64,000 nt of DNA from JAGOCV01 sp049445855 (lineage in GTDB: Bacteria > Pseudomonadota > Gammaproteobacteria > Burkholderiales > Burkholderiaceae_C). The stretch is from assembly GCF_049445855.1 (NCBI RefSeq), contig NZ_JBMSDV010000001.1, forward strand, positions 1-64,000, in the 5' to 3' direction. The notes beneath the pieces were generated by a model that made no database searches, was not told where the DNA came from, and was given only the letters and a program-made list of their open reading frames with translations. Positions 24,033-32,835 of the stretch are shown piece after piece (position 1 is the stretch's first letter; each line of letters begins with the position of its first letter). Both the position numbers and the translations under genes were made by a program.

Positions 24033-26578
24033 GCGGCTTCCCAGAAATCTTTACGGCACAGGCCGCGCGCGCTGCAGTACTCGCACGCACTGCCCTCACC
24101 CAGCGCAGGCAGCGGCATGCCCTGTGCAATGCGGCTCATGTCGACGAGGATGCCGTCGATCAGCGCATCGCGTGCCGCGACCAGGTCGTCCTGTTCGTAG
24201 GTGTGCGTGCCGTCGCGTTCGCCGACATTCACATAGGCGGCACGGAGCGTGTCGTCGGGCAGCAATGCGGCGTAGAAGGCGATCTGCGTGTCTTCCAGCG
24301 GCGTCCTGATGCGCTGGCGCGTGGTCTCGCGCGGCTCGGTCTTGTAGTCGATCACGAAAGTACTGCCGTCCGGCAACTGGTCGATGCGATCGATGTAGCC
24401 GTGAAGCACATGCTCGCCCAGTGGTTGCGACGTTTCGAATTCGGCCTTGCTGAACCGGCCTCCATCGGCTTCGTGCCCGGCCAGCCAGTCGAGATAGCCG
24501 TCGCGCAGGCGCGGCCATGCGGAGGCGAATGGAAGGAACTGGTCGTCCTCCAGGCCCATTCTCCGGGTCACGGTGGCCGCCGCTTCGTCCAGCAGCGCCG
24601 CGCGTTGCCGGGCGGGATTCGCAGCTCCATCGCGCAGCGCTTCGTGGAACAGCCGCAGCACGGCATGCAGCCAGTTGCCGAAGTCGCGCTTGTCCACTTC
24701 GACGTCGAGCTCATCGGCCTCGCGCAGCCCCAGTTGGCGCAAGGCGAAGAAGCGGTAAGGACAGCGCCGGAGGTCTTCATAGGAACTGGCCGACAGTCGC
24801 GTCACGGGCAATGCGTCGCCACGCGGCATGGGCAGTGGCGTGGGTTGGGGCAACACTTGGCGGTTCGGGCGCGGGTCTGACTCTTCGGGTTTCGCGCCTT
24901 GCAGCAGCAGCGCTTGCACCAACGGGCTCGGCAACACGGCTTCGCCACCCGCGTCGTGTGCACGCCAGAGCACATCCACAAGCGGGCGACCCAGGGCAAA
25001 CCGCCATGCGGCCAGAAGGCTGCCGTCCAGCAATGCGCGGGACGGCAGGCCAAGCAACTCCCGTTGCAGCGCCGTCCACGGGCCGGGCGGCTCGGGCGAG
25101 GCTGCCAGCCGTACTTCGTCACTGCCGGGCAGGACGACCGCCTCGAACGGCCACGCCGGCAACTGGAGCAGCGGCAGGATGACGACCGGCGCATCCCTGG
25201 GCGCGCCGGGTTTGAAGGTCATGGCTTCCAGCGCTTCATTCGCCCAAGCCATGAACTGCGCATGGCTCATGCGACGCGATGCGTACGGCGAACGCGCGAG
25301 GAAGTCTGCGAGCCCGGCTGCGTCTTCTTCGTCCAGATGCAGCGCTGCAAGCACCCTGGCACCCGCAGCGTCTGTCGCGAGCGGCTCCCATTGACCACAC
25401 GCCTGCAGGAACTGGCGCGTCGCTGCGAGCCACGCGGTCAACGGACGCGCGGCATTCATCGCCTCACGGAACTCGTCGGCCATCGTGGCGATGACCAATG
25501 CGTTTTCAGCATCACTCACATGGGCAAGCCAGTGACGAACGCCGGACCATGCAGGCATGCCTTCGCGACGCAGCAATGCTTCGAGGCGCGAGACGGAGCG
25601 GGCGTCAAACGCAGGCGCATTCTTCAGCCAGTCGAGCACGGCATCGGTGGATGCCTGCCGTGCACACGCACGCAAGGCCACCATCCAGCTTGCCGCTGCG
25701 CGCGTGGTGGAAAGCTTCCAGCCGGTCTCGTCGCGCAGCGGAACGCCCGCTGCGTCGAGCAGTGCACGCACACGGCGCGTGAGTGTGCGATCCGTCGCAA
25801 CCAGCGCGACAGGCGAAACACCGGCATTGAGCCGGTTCAGCACGCAGGCCGCAGCGCGTTCTGCTTCATCCTCCGGATCCCTTGCGGCGTGCAGTGCGAT
25901 TGCGCCACGCGCCGCGAAGTCATGTGCCAGCGGCAGGATCACCGCACGTGCGCCCTTGCTGCGCGCGATCTCATGCGCCAGTGCGTCGTGCTGGAAACCC
26001 TCGATCACGGCAATGCATTCGACGTCGTCGGCGAGCGCCGCTTCGAAGAGGACGTCGGTCGCGTACCCCGAAGCCGCAGCCCATTCCACCGCGACTCGAG
26101 CCACGGCAGACTCCAGTGCGAGCATGGGGTTGTCGAGCCCTCCCGACACGGCAGCTCGAGCGTCCGCAGCCCAGGCTGCACGCGCGGACGGACTTTTCGC
26201 CGCCGCCACCTGCGCCAACGCATGCGCGGACTCCACCAGACGCGGAGCCAGCACCTCGCGTTCCGCCGAAAGACCGGCACGCTCGATCCACAGCCGCGCC
26301 GTGAGCCCGTCGCGTGCCATGTCGAAGCTGATGTCCTCAGGCTGAGGGACGAAGCCGCCGAGCGCACGTGCCCATGTATGCGTGGTCTCGAAGCGGGGAA
26401 CAAAGCCCGATGTCGCGCCTCGCGCCCACTCGGCGCGAGCAGCGGGCAGCATCTGCGCAAAGGGCAGCAGGACCACCGTGCGCAACGGGTGGCAGCGGGT
26501 CAGGGACAGGTGCGCGCGTACGCCTTCCAGCCAGTCTCGGGCCGGGGCGGCGTCATCGCTTTTTGCTATGTCATTCAT
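24029..26578 (-). CDS. addB: PD-(D/E)XK nuclease family protein, AddB-like
   Basis: An 849-residue partner of AddA. The C-terminal RecB-type nuclease shows GYIDRID, the catalytic VIDYKTE and the four cysteines of an AddB-type iron-sulfur cluster: one in the RRCPYRFF segment near residue 600 and Cys832, Cys835 and Cys841 at the end. The N-terminal half resembles inactive helicase domains, with no Walker A seen. The start codon at 26578 lies inside an 8-bp inverted repeat (26563-26583). It is the first gene of addB-addA-BaiN and is divergent from trxA. Confidence 0.9.
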   Translation of the reverse strand: MNDIAKSDDAAPARDWLEGVRAHLSLTRCHPLRTVVLLPFAQMLPAARAEWARGATSGFVPRFETTHTWARALGGFVPQPEDISFDMARDGLTARLWIERAGLSAEREVLAPRLVESAHALAQVAAAKSPSARAAWAADARAAVSGGLDNPMLALESAVARVAVEWAAASGYATDVLFEAALADDVECIAVIEGFQHDALAHEIARSKGARAVILPLAHDFAARGAIALHAARDPEDEAERAAACVLNRLNAGVSPVALVATDRTLTRRVRALLDAAGVPLRDETGWKLSTTRAAASWMVALRACARQASTDAVLDWLKNAPAFDARSVSRLEALLRREGMPAWSGVRHWLAHVSDAENALVIATMADEFREAMNAARPLTAWLAATRQFLQACGQWEPLATDAAGARVLAALHLDEEDAAGLADFLARSPYASRRMSHAQFMAWANEALEAMTFKPGAPRDAPVVILPLLQLPAWPFEAVVLPGSDEVRLAASPEPPGPWTALQRELLGLPSRALLDGSLLAAWRFALGRPLVDVLWRAHDAGGEAVLPSPLVQALLLQGAKPEESDPRPNRQVLPQPTPLPMPRGDALPVTRLSASSYEDLRRCPYRFFALRQLGLREADELDVEVDKRDFGNWLHAVLRLFHEALRDGAANPARQRAALLDEAAATVTRRMGLEDDQFLPFASAWPRLRDGYLDWLAGHEADGGRFSKAEFETSQPLGEHVLHGYIDRIDQLPDGSTFVIDYKTEPRETTRQRIRTPLEDTQIAFYAALLPDDTLRAAYVNVGERDGTHTYEQDDLVAARDALIDGILVDMSRIAQGMPLPALGEGSACEYCSARGLCRKDFWEAA

Positions 26579-26583
26579 AGCAA
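26563..26583. repeat. inverted repeat over the addB start codon
   Basis: TTGCTATG (26563-26570) and CATAGCAA (26576-26583) form a perfect 8-bp inverted repeat with a 5-nt spacer; the addB initiation codon (26576-26578 complement) is in the right arm. In addB mRNA this could hide the start in a hairpin; in DNA it could be an operator. It may also be a degenerate member of an intergenic repeat family rich in GCTAT/ATAGC. Confidence 0.45.
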
Positions 26584-26666
26584 TCCCAATCCCGATGGAG
26601 GCACTTGGTTTCTGTCACAATCCCCCAACTTTAGCTGCATCGTCATTCCATCCAGAGGACCCCACC

Positions 26667-26999
26667 ATGGCAAGTGAACTCATCAAACACATCACGGATG
26701 CATCCTTCGAATCCGACGTGCTGCAGGCCGACAAGCCGGTGCTCGTGGACTACTGGGCCGAGTGGTGCGGCCCCTGCAAGATGATTGCTCCCATCCTGGA
26801 CGAAGTCTCCGGCACCTACCAGGACAAGCTGCAGATCGCCAAGATGAACGTCGACGAAAACCGCGACATCCCCGCGAAGTTCGGCATCCGCGGCATCCCG
26901 ACGCTCATGCTGTTCAAGAATGGCCAGCTCGCCGCCACCAAGGTCGGTGCCATGAGCAAGGCGCAACTCACGTCCTTCCTGGACCAGCAACTCGCCTGA
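26667..26999 (+). CDS. trxA: thioredoxin
   Basis: A 110-residue classical thioredoxin, the general disulfide reductant of the cytoplasm. The active site is WAEWCGPCK with Cys34 and Cys37, and the cis-proline is in GIRGIPTLMLF. The ATG at 26667 is preceded by GAGGACC; the same frame is open upstream to 26382 but that part is addB antisense. It may serve the arsenate reductase among others. It precedes rho, a common arrangement. Confidence 0.97.
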   Translation: MASELIKHITDASFESDVLQADKPVLVDYWAEWCGPCKMIAPILDEVSGTYQDKLQIAKMNVDENRDIPAKFGIRGIPTLMLFKNGQLAATKVGAMSKAQLTSFLDQQLA

Positions 27000-27009
27000 C
27001 CCCTCCCGG

Positions 27010-27035
27010 AACACGGGTCCGCAGCGGCCCGTGTT
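27010..27035 (+). terminator. hairpin after trxA, no T run
   Basis: AACACGGG (27010-27017) pairs with CCCGTGTT (27028-27035) over a 10-nt loop, 11 bases after the trxA stop. There is no following T tract, so termination, if any, would be weak or Rho-assisted. The remaining ~165 nt before rho hold a CATAAT -10-like hexamer near 27078 and further GC-rich dyads. Confidence 0.4.
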
Positions 27036-27203
27036 GCAACCCGGCGCAATTACCCGGTCGACAGCCGGTTTTTCCTGTCATAATGCCCCTCAATTCGCCG
27101 CGCGGCCTAGTCCAGCGGCCCGAATGCCCGAAGCGGGCGGCGCCTCCAGCCGCTTTGCCCTCCCCCCAGATTTTTCATAGAACTCCCTTCAAGGGATCAT
27201 TCC

Positions 27204-28464
<1,261 letters not shown>

Positions 28465-28466
<2 letters not shown>

Positions 28467-28508
28467 TCCGGGCTATAATCGGCGGTTTCGCGGAAAGTAG
28501 CCCGGATT
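28465..28508. promoter_or_regulatory. 11-bp inverted repeat and TATAAT between rho and rpmE
   Basis: AATCCGGGCTA (28465-28475, overlapping the rho stop codon) is the exact reverse complement of TAGCCCGGATT (28498-28508), with a 22-nt loop. A consensus TATAAT at 28474-28479 straddles the end of the left arm. A transcript started from it would lack the left arm, so the hairpin can form only in RNA reading through from rho. It could act as a 3' end for rho or in control of rpmE. Confidence 0.5.
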
Positions 28509-28544
28509 GGCCGGACCGGCTCCCGCACATGACAAGGAAAGACC

Positions 28545-28802
28545 ATGAAAGAAGGCATTCATCCCAATTACCGCGAAGTGCTCTTCGTGGACCTGTCCAA
28601 CGGTTTCCAGTTCGTCACCCGTTCCTGCGTGAACACCAAGGAAATGGGCAAGACCGAAGACGGTCGTGAACTCCCGCTGTACAAGCTGGATACCTCGAGC
28701 GAATCGCACCCCTTCTACACCGGCACGCAGAAGTCGGTCGACAACATGGGTGGCCGCGTCGAGAAGTTCCGCAACCGCTTCGGCAAGACCGCAGCCAAGT
28801 AA
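28545..28802 (+). CDS. rpmE2: 50S ribosomal protein L31 type B
   Basis: An 85-residue L31 of the zinc-free type B: it starts MKEGIHPNYREVLFVDLSNG and lacks the CxxC pairs of type A L31. It binds the large subunit at the intersubunit bridge. Type B paralogues are often induced by zinc limitation when type A is also present; no Zur-type site is evident here. Start ATG preceded by AAGGAAAG. Followed by a strong intrinsic terminator at 28855-28889. Confidence 0.95.
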   Translation: MKEGIHPNYREVLFVDLSNGFQFVTRSCVNTKEMGKTEDGRELPLYKLDTSSESHPFYTGTQKSVDNMGGRVEKFRNRFGKTAAK

Positions 28803-28854
28803 GCTGCAAAGCGCCGGCCACGTTCATCGCAGCGTGGCCGCAGCAGCACCAGAC

Positions 28855-28889
28855 GGGCAGCCCGGGTTTCCGCGCTGCCCTTTTTCTTT
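28855..28889 (+). terminator. Rho-independent terminator after rpmE
   Basis: GGGCAGC (28855-28861) pairs with GCTGCCC (28874-28880) over a 12-nt loop and is followed at once by TTTTTCTTT. A second, T-less hairpin (GGCCACG/CGTGGCC, 28816-28839) lies just upstream. This ends the rho-rpmE transcripts before the next gene. Confidence 0.85.
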
Positions 28890-28913
28890 GCCGAGCCCGA
28901 CAATCCTCCTCCG

Positions 28914-30611
28914 GTGAACCGTCCAACTCCAGCCATCGTCGCGCAAAGCGCGGTCCGGCGCCTGCCGCGCATCGCCCTGCTGCTGCTTTGCGTGGCCTAT
29001 GTGCTGCCCGGCTTCATCGGCCGCGAGCCGTGGAAGAACGCCGACCTCGCCACCTTCGGCTACATGTACGACCTGGCGACCGGGACGTCCGACTGGTGGA
29101 AACCCACGCTCATGGGCATGCCACCGGAAGTGGACGGCCTGCTGCCCTACTGGCTGGGCGCCTGGGCCATGCAGATCGCGCCGCCGTGGGTGGAACCCGA
29201 CTTCGCAGCCCGCATTCCCTTCGGCATGCTGCTGGCGCTGACACTGGCAGCCATGTGGTACGGCGTCTACTACCTGGCGCGCAGCCCGCGCGCGCAACCC
29301 GTCGCCTTTGCGTTCGGCGGCGAGGCGCAGCCGGCCGACTATGCACGCGCCATTGCCGACGGCGGGCTGCTCGCACTGGTGGCATGCCTGGGGCTCGCGC
29401 AACTCTCGCATGAGACCACGCCTTCGCTCGCGCAGCTTGCTTTTACCGCGCTGGCGTTCTACGGCATGGCCGCGCTTGCCCGCCGCACCTGGGTGCCGAT
29501 GGTGGCGGCGGCTGCCGGGCTCGCAGGCCTGTCGCTTTCCGGCGCGCCCGCCATGGGTTTGCTGTTCGGACTCGGCGGCTTCGCCGTCGCACTGATCGAC
29601 CCGTCTCGCGAAGATGCCGAGGACGGAACATTGCGCCCCGTGGCGCAGGCGGCCGTGTTGCTGGCGCTGGCCCTGGCTGCCGCCGTGCTCGCCTGGGCGC
29701 TGGACGAGTGGCGTTGGCGCCTGAACCTGCCCACGCGCGACTGGCGCAGCCTGGGTCGCCTGTTCCTGTGGTTTCCATGGCCCGCGTGGCCATTGGCGCT
29801 GTGGACGCTCTGGCGCTGGCGCCGCCAGTTGACGAGCCGGCACGTCGCGCTGCCGCTGTGGTTCGCGCTGGTGTCTGCGGGCGCGACCATCTTCACGACG
29901 TCCGGTGACCGCTCGCTGCTGCTCGGCCTGCCCGCCGCTGCAACGCTCGCCGCTTTCGCACTCCCCACCCTGCGCCGCAGCGTGGCCGCGCTGATCGACT
30001 GGTTCACGCTGCTGTTCTTCACTTTCTGCGCAGTCATCATCTGGGTGATCTGGATCGCCATGGAAACCGGCGTTCCCCGCCAGCCTGCGGCCAACGTCGC
30101 CAGACTCGCGCCAGGCTTCGAGCCGAGCTTCGGCTGGATTGCATTCGGCGTCGCGCTCGCGGCCACCATCGCATGGGCCTGGCTCGTGAAATGGCGTGTG
30201 GGCCGCCACCAGTCGGCGCTGTGGAAGAGCCTGGTGCTGCCGGCGGGCGGCGCCATCCTGAGCTGGCTGCTGCTCATGACGCTGTGGATGCCGCTGCTGG
30301 ACTTCGCGCGCAGCTACGCGCCTGTGGTTCAGCTGGGTGCGCCGGTCCTGAATGCAGGCGGACAGAAGCCCGTCTGCTTGGAAGCCTGGGGACTGAGCCG
30401 GCCGCAGATCGCCGGCTGGCGCTATCACGGCAAGTACGACATGCAACACGCCGGCGGCCCGGTGGCGTGCCCGTGGATGCTGGTCGATGCAGACGATGCG
30501 GCAGCACTTTCCATTGCGGTGGACATGCGCAAGTGGACGCTGCAGACGACCATCCGTCGCCCGGTCGACCGCAACGACGTCGTGCTGGTGTACCGGCGCG
30601 TGAGTCCTTGA
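28914..30611 (+). CDS. membrane protein resembling GT-C glycosyltransferases
   Basis: A 565-residue protein starting at a GTG. It has about eleven TM helices and a C-terminal soluble tail of roughly 90 residues. The first periplasmic loop (REPWKNADLATFGYMYDLAT) resembles the acidic loop of ArnT/GT39-type lipid-linked sugar transferases, but I cannot confirm the family. The only candidate -10 is GACAAT at 28899-28904. Its stop overlaps a TTG start of the MATE gene by four bases, so the two may be co-translated. Confidence 0.75.
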   Translation: MNRPTPAIVAQSAVRRLPRIALLLLCVAYVLPGFIGREPWKNADLATFGYMYDLATGTSDWWKPTLMGMPPEVDGLLPYWLGAWAMQIAPPWVEPDFAARIPFGMLLALTLAAMWYGVYYLARSPRAQPVAFAFGGEAQPADYARAIADGGLLALVACLGLAQLSHETTPSLAQLAFTALAFYGMAALARRTWVPMVAAAAGLAGLSLSGAPAMGLLFGLGGFAVALIDPSREDAEDGTLRPVAQAAVLLALALAAAVLAWALDEWRWRLNLPTRDWRSLGRLFLWFPWPAWPLALWTLWRWRRQLTSRHVALPLWFALVSAGATIFTTSGDRSLLLGLPAAATLAAFALPTLRRSVAALIDWFTLLFFTFCAVIIWVIWIAMETGVPRQPAANVARLAPGFEPSFGWIAFGVALAATIAWAWLVKWRVGRHQSALWKSLVLPAGGAILSWLLLMTLWMPLLDFARSYAPVVQLGAPVLNAGGQKPVCLEAWGLSRPQIAGWRYHGKYDMQHAGGPVACPWMLVDADDAAALSIAVDMRKWTLQTTIRRPVDRNDVVLVYRRVSP

Positions 30612-31957
30612 GCACGCCTTCCGAATTCCGTGTCATCACGCGCCACGCCGGCACGGTGCTGGTAGGCCAGGTCGCGGTCATGGCTTTCGGCCTGGCCGAC
30701 ACCGTCGTCGCCGGCCGCTACGCCGATTCGGCCCTTGCTGCGCTGTCGGTCGGCTCTGCGGTGTTCATCAGCGTGTTCGTCGCGCTGCTGGGCGTCATGC
30801 AGGCCCTGTTGCCGGTCTGGGCAGAACTGCACGGCAGTGGCCGGCAGGCGCAGGTGGGCGTGTCGGTGCGACAGTCGCTCTATCTCTGCGCCGTCACCAT
30901 CGTCACCGGCTTGCTGATCCTGCTGAACCCCGGACCGGTGCTCGAATGGACGCGCGTTCCCGAAGCCTTGCGGCCGGAGGTCGAGGCGTACCTTGGCGTG
31001 CTGGCGCTCGCGCTGCCGCCGGCCCTGCTCTTCCGCATGTTCAGCACGCTCAACCAGAGCCTGGGCAAGCCGAGGCTCGTGACCTGGCTGCAGATCGGCT
31101 CCCTCTTCGTGAAGGTGCCGCTGTCGATCTGGTTCACCTTCGGAGGTTTCGGGCTGCCGGCCGGCGGTGTGGTCGGCTGTGCGTGGGCCACGCTGGTCGT
31201 CAACTACCTGATGTTCGGCACTGCGTTGTGGCTGCTGCGGACGCAGGTGCTCTACCGGCCCTACCAGCTGTGGCGGCGCATGGAGCGGCCGGACTGGCCG
31301 GCGCTGGGCCAGTTCGCGCGCATGGGTGTGCCAGGCGGGCTGGCGATCATGGTCGAGGTCACCTCGTTCACGCTAATGGCCCTGTTCATCGCACGCATGG
31401 GCACGACGGCGAGCGCGGCGCACCAGATCGCGGCCAACATGGCGGGGCTGCTGTACATGGTGCCGCTGTCGCTGGGCATCGCGGCGAGCGCGCGCGTGAG
31501 CTTCTGGCTGGGCGCGGGCGACGCCACGCATGCGCGTCTCGCACTCGCTACCGGGCTGCGCCTCACCATGGGCATCGCCGTCGTGCTGGCTGCGGCGATG
31601 TTCCTGCTCCGCGCACCGCTTGCGTCGCTGTATTCCGGCAATCCGGCCGTGGTTGCCATGGCGTCCGGCCTGCTTGCCTGGGCCGCGCTCTACCACGTGG
31701 CGGATGCCATGCAGGCAATCTGCGTTTTCCTGCTGCGCTGCTACCGCGTGACGATCGCGCCGCTCGTCGTGTATTGCGTGCTGCTGTGGGGTCTGGGCCT
31801 GGCGGGCGGCTACGTGCTGGCCTACGGTGGTGCCGGCATCGAGCCCTGGCGCGGCGACGCGGCCACCTTCTGGATCAGCAGCGCCGTTGCGTTGTGGATC
31901 ACAGGGCTCGCGTTCCTGGCGCTGCTCAGGCGCGCTTCCGTACAACGGCATAATTGA
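30608..31957 (+). CDS. MATE family efflux transporter
   Basis: A 449-residue multidrug/toxin antiporter with twelve TM helices. It shows the MATE repeats (GQVAVMAFGLADTVVAGRYADSA near the start; FARMGVPGGLAIMVEVTSF at the start of the second half). No ATG fits the N-terminus; the TTG at 30608 overlaps the previous stop (TTGA) and gives the expected length, so I use it. The first half-helix is intact only with this start. Exports cationic compounds with Na+ or H+. Its stop codon lies inside the palindrome of the next gene. Confidence 0.87.
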   Translation: MSTPSEFRVITRHAGTVLVGQVAVMAFGLADTVVAGRYADSALAALSVGSAVFISVFVALLGVMQALLPVWAELHGSGRQAQVGVSVRQSLYLCAVTIVTGLLILLNPGPVLEWTRVPEALRPEVEAYLGVLALALPPALLFRMFSTLNQSLGKPRLVTWLQIGSLFVKVPLSIWFTFGGFGLPAGGVVGCAWATLVVNYLMFGTALWLLRTQVLYRPYQLWRRMERPDWPALGQFARMGVPGGLAIMVEVTSFTLMALFIARMGTTASAAHQIAANMAGLLYMVPLSLGIAASARVSFWLGAGDATHARLALATGLRLTMGIAVVLAAAMFLLRAPLASLYSGNPAVVAMASGLLAWAALYHVADAMQAICVFLLRCYRVTIAPLVVYCVLLWGLGLAGGYVLAYGGAGIEPWRGDAATFWISSAVALWITGLAFLALLRRASVQRHN

Positions 31958-31974
31958 CGTTAACGTAAACGTCA
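31955..31974. promoter_or_regulatory. 20-bp palindromic operator before the SDR gene
   Basis: TGACGTT-N6-AACGTCA, with the 6-nt centre AACGTA, spans 31955-31974, begins at the MATE stop codon and lies 18 bases before the SDR start. A CATAAT -10-like hexamer at 31949-31954 abuts it. The ACGT-rich form resembles sites of MerR- or TetR-type regulators of branched-chain or fatty-acid degradation (LiuR-like); no regulator gene of that type is in the window. Confidence 0.5.
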
Positions 31975-31992
31975 GACTCGAGGAGCACTCTC

Positions 31993-32751
31993 ATGGACAT
32001 CAAGGGCAAGGTCTTCATCGTCACCGGCGGCGCGTCGGGCCTGGGCGAAGGCACGGCACGCATGCTGGCTGCCAATGGCGGCACCGTCGTCATCGCCGAC
32101 ATGCAGGCCGAAAAAGGCGAAGCGGTGGCAAAGGACATCGGGGGTGCCTTCGTCAAATGCGACGTGAGCAACGAGGCCGACGGCCAGGCCGTGGTCGCCA
32201 AGGCCGTGTCGCTGGGCAAGCTGGCGGGTCTGGTCAATTGCGCGGGCATCGCGCCGGCCGAGAAGACAGTGGGCAAGAACGGCCCGCACGCGCTGGCCGT
32301 GTACACCAAGACCATCATGGTCAACCTGGTGGGCAGCTTCAACATGATCCGCCTGGCGGCCGACGCCATGAGCAAGAACGAACCTGAAAGCACGGGCGAG
32401 CGCGGCGTGCTGATTTCCACCGCATCCGTCGCGGCCTATGACGGCCAGATCGGCCAGGCGGCCTACAGCGCGTCCAAGGGCGGGGTGGTCGGCATGACGC
32501 TGCCCATCGCGCGCGACCTGGCCCGCAACGGCATCCGCAACATGACCATCGCCCCCGGCATCTTCGGCACGCCCATGCTGTTCGGCATGCCCAAGGAAGT
32601 GCAGGACGCGCTGGCCGCCGGCGTGCCCTTCCCGTCCCGCCTGGGTACCCCCGAGGACTACGCGAAGCTGGCGAAGCACATCATCGAGAACGACATGCTC
32701 AACGGCGAGGTGATCCGCCTCGACGGCGCGATCCGCCTGGCACCACGCTGA
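31993..32751 (+). CDS. SDR family 3-hydroxyacyl-CoA dehydrogenase-like protein
   Basis: A 252-residue short-chain dehydrogenase. The NAD-binding motif is TGGASGLG (residues 11-18); the catalytic triad is Ser145, Tyr158 and Lys162. The AVYTKTIMVNLVGSFNMIRLAADAM and PGIFGTPMLFGMPKEVQDALAAGVPFPSRLG stretches (landmarks) are typical of type II 3-hydroxyacyl-CoA / 2-methyl-3-hydroxybutyryl-CoA dehydrogenases (HSD17B10-like) in fatty-acid or isoleucine breakdown. A GAGGAGC precedes the ATG. It has its own operator and is not obviously linked to neighbours. Confidence 0.9.
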   Translation: MDIKGKVFIVTGGASGLGEGTARMLAANGGTVVIADMQAEKGEAVAKDIGGAFVKCDVSNEADGQAVVAKAVSLGKLAGLVNCAGIAPAEKTVGKNGPHALAVYTKTIMVNLVGSFNMIRLAADAMSKNEPESTGERGVLISTASVAAYDGQIGQAAYSASKGGVVGMTLPIARDLARNGIRNMTIAPGIFGTPMLFGMPKEVQDALAAGVPFPSRLGTPEDYAKLAKHIIENDMLNGEVIRLDGAIRLAPR

Positions 32752-32835
32752 GCCGATGAGGGGCCCTGACGGCGCTGCCGCCAGCCGTCGGCCCCGAGGC
32801 ATGCCGTGACCAGCGACTTCATCGAAGGAGACCGC

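Noticed and set aside
20736..24200. A 1154-residue open frame on the plus strand opposite addA
   Set aside because: It is the antisense of addA, with Arg/His/Gln-rich low-complexity translation and no domain; long antisense frames are expected at this GC content.
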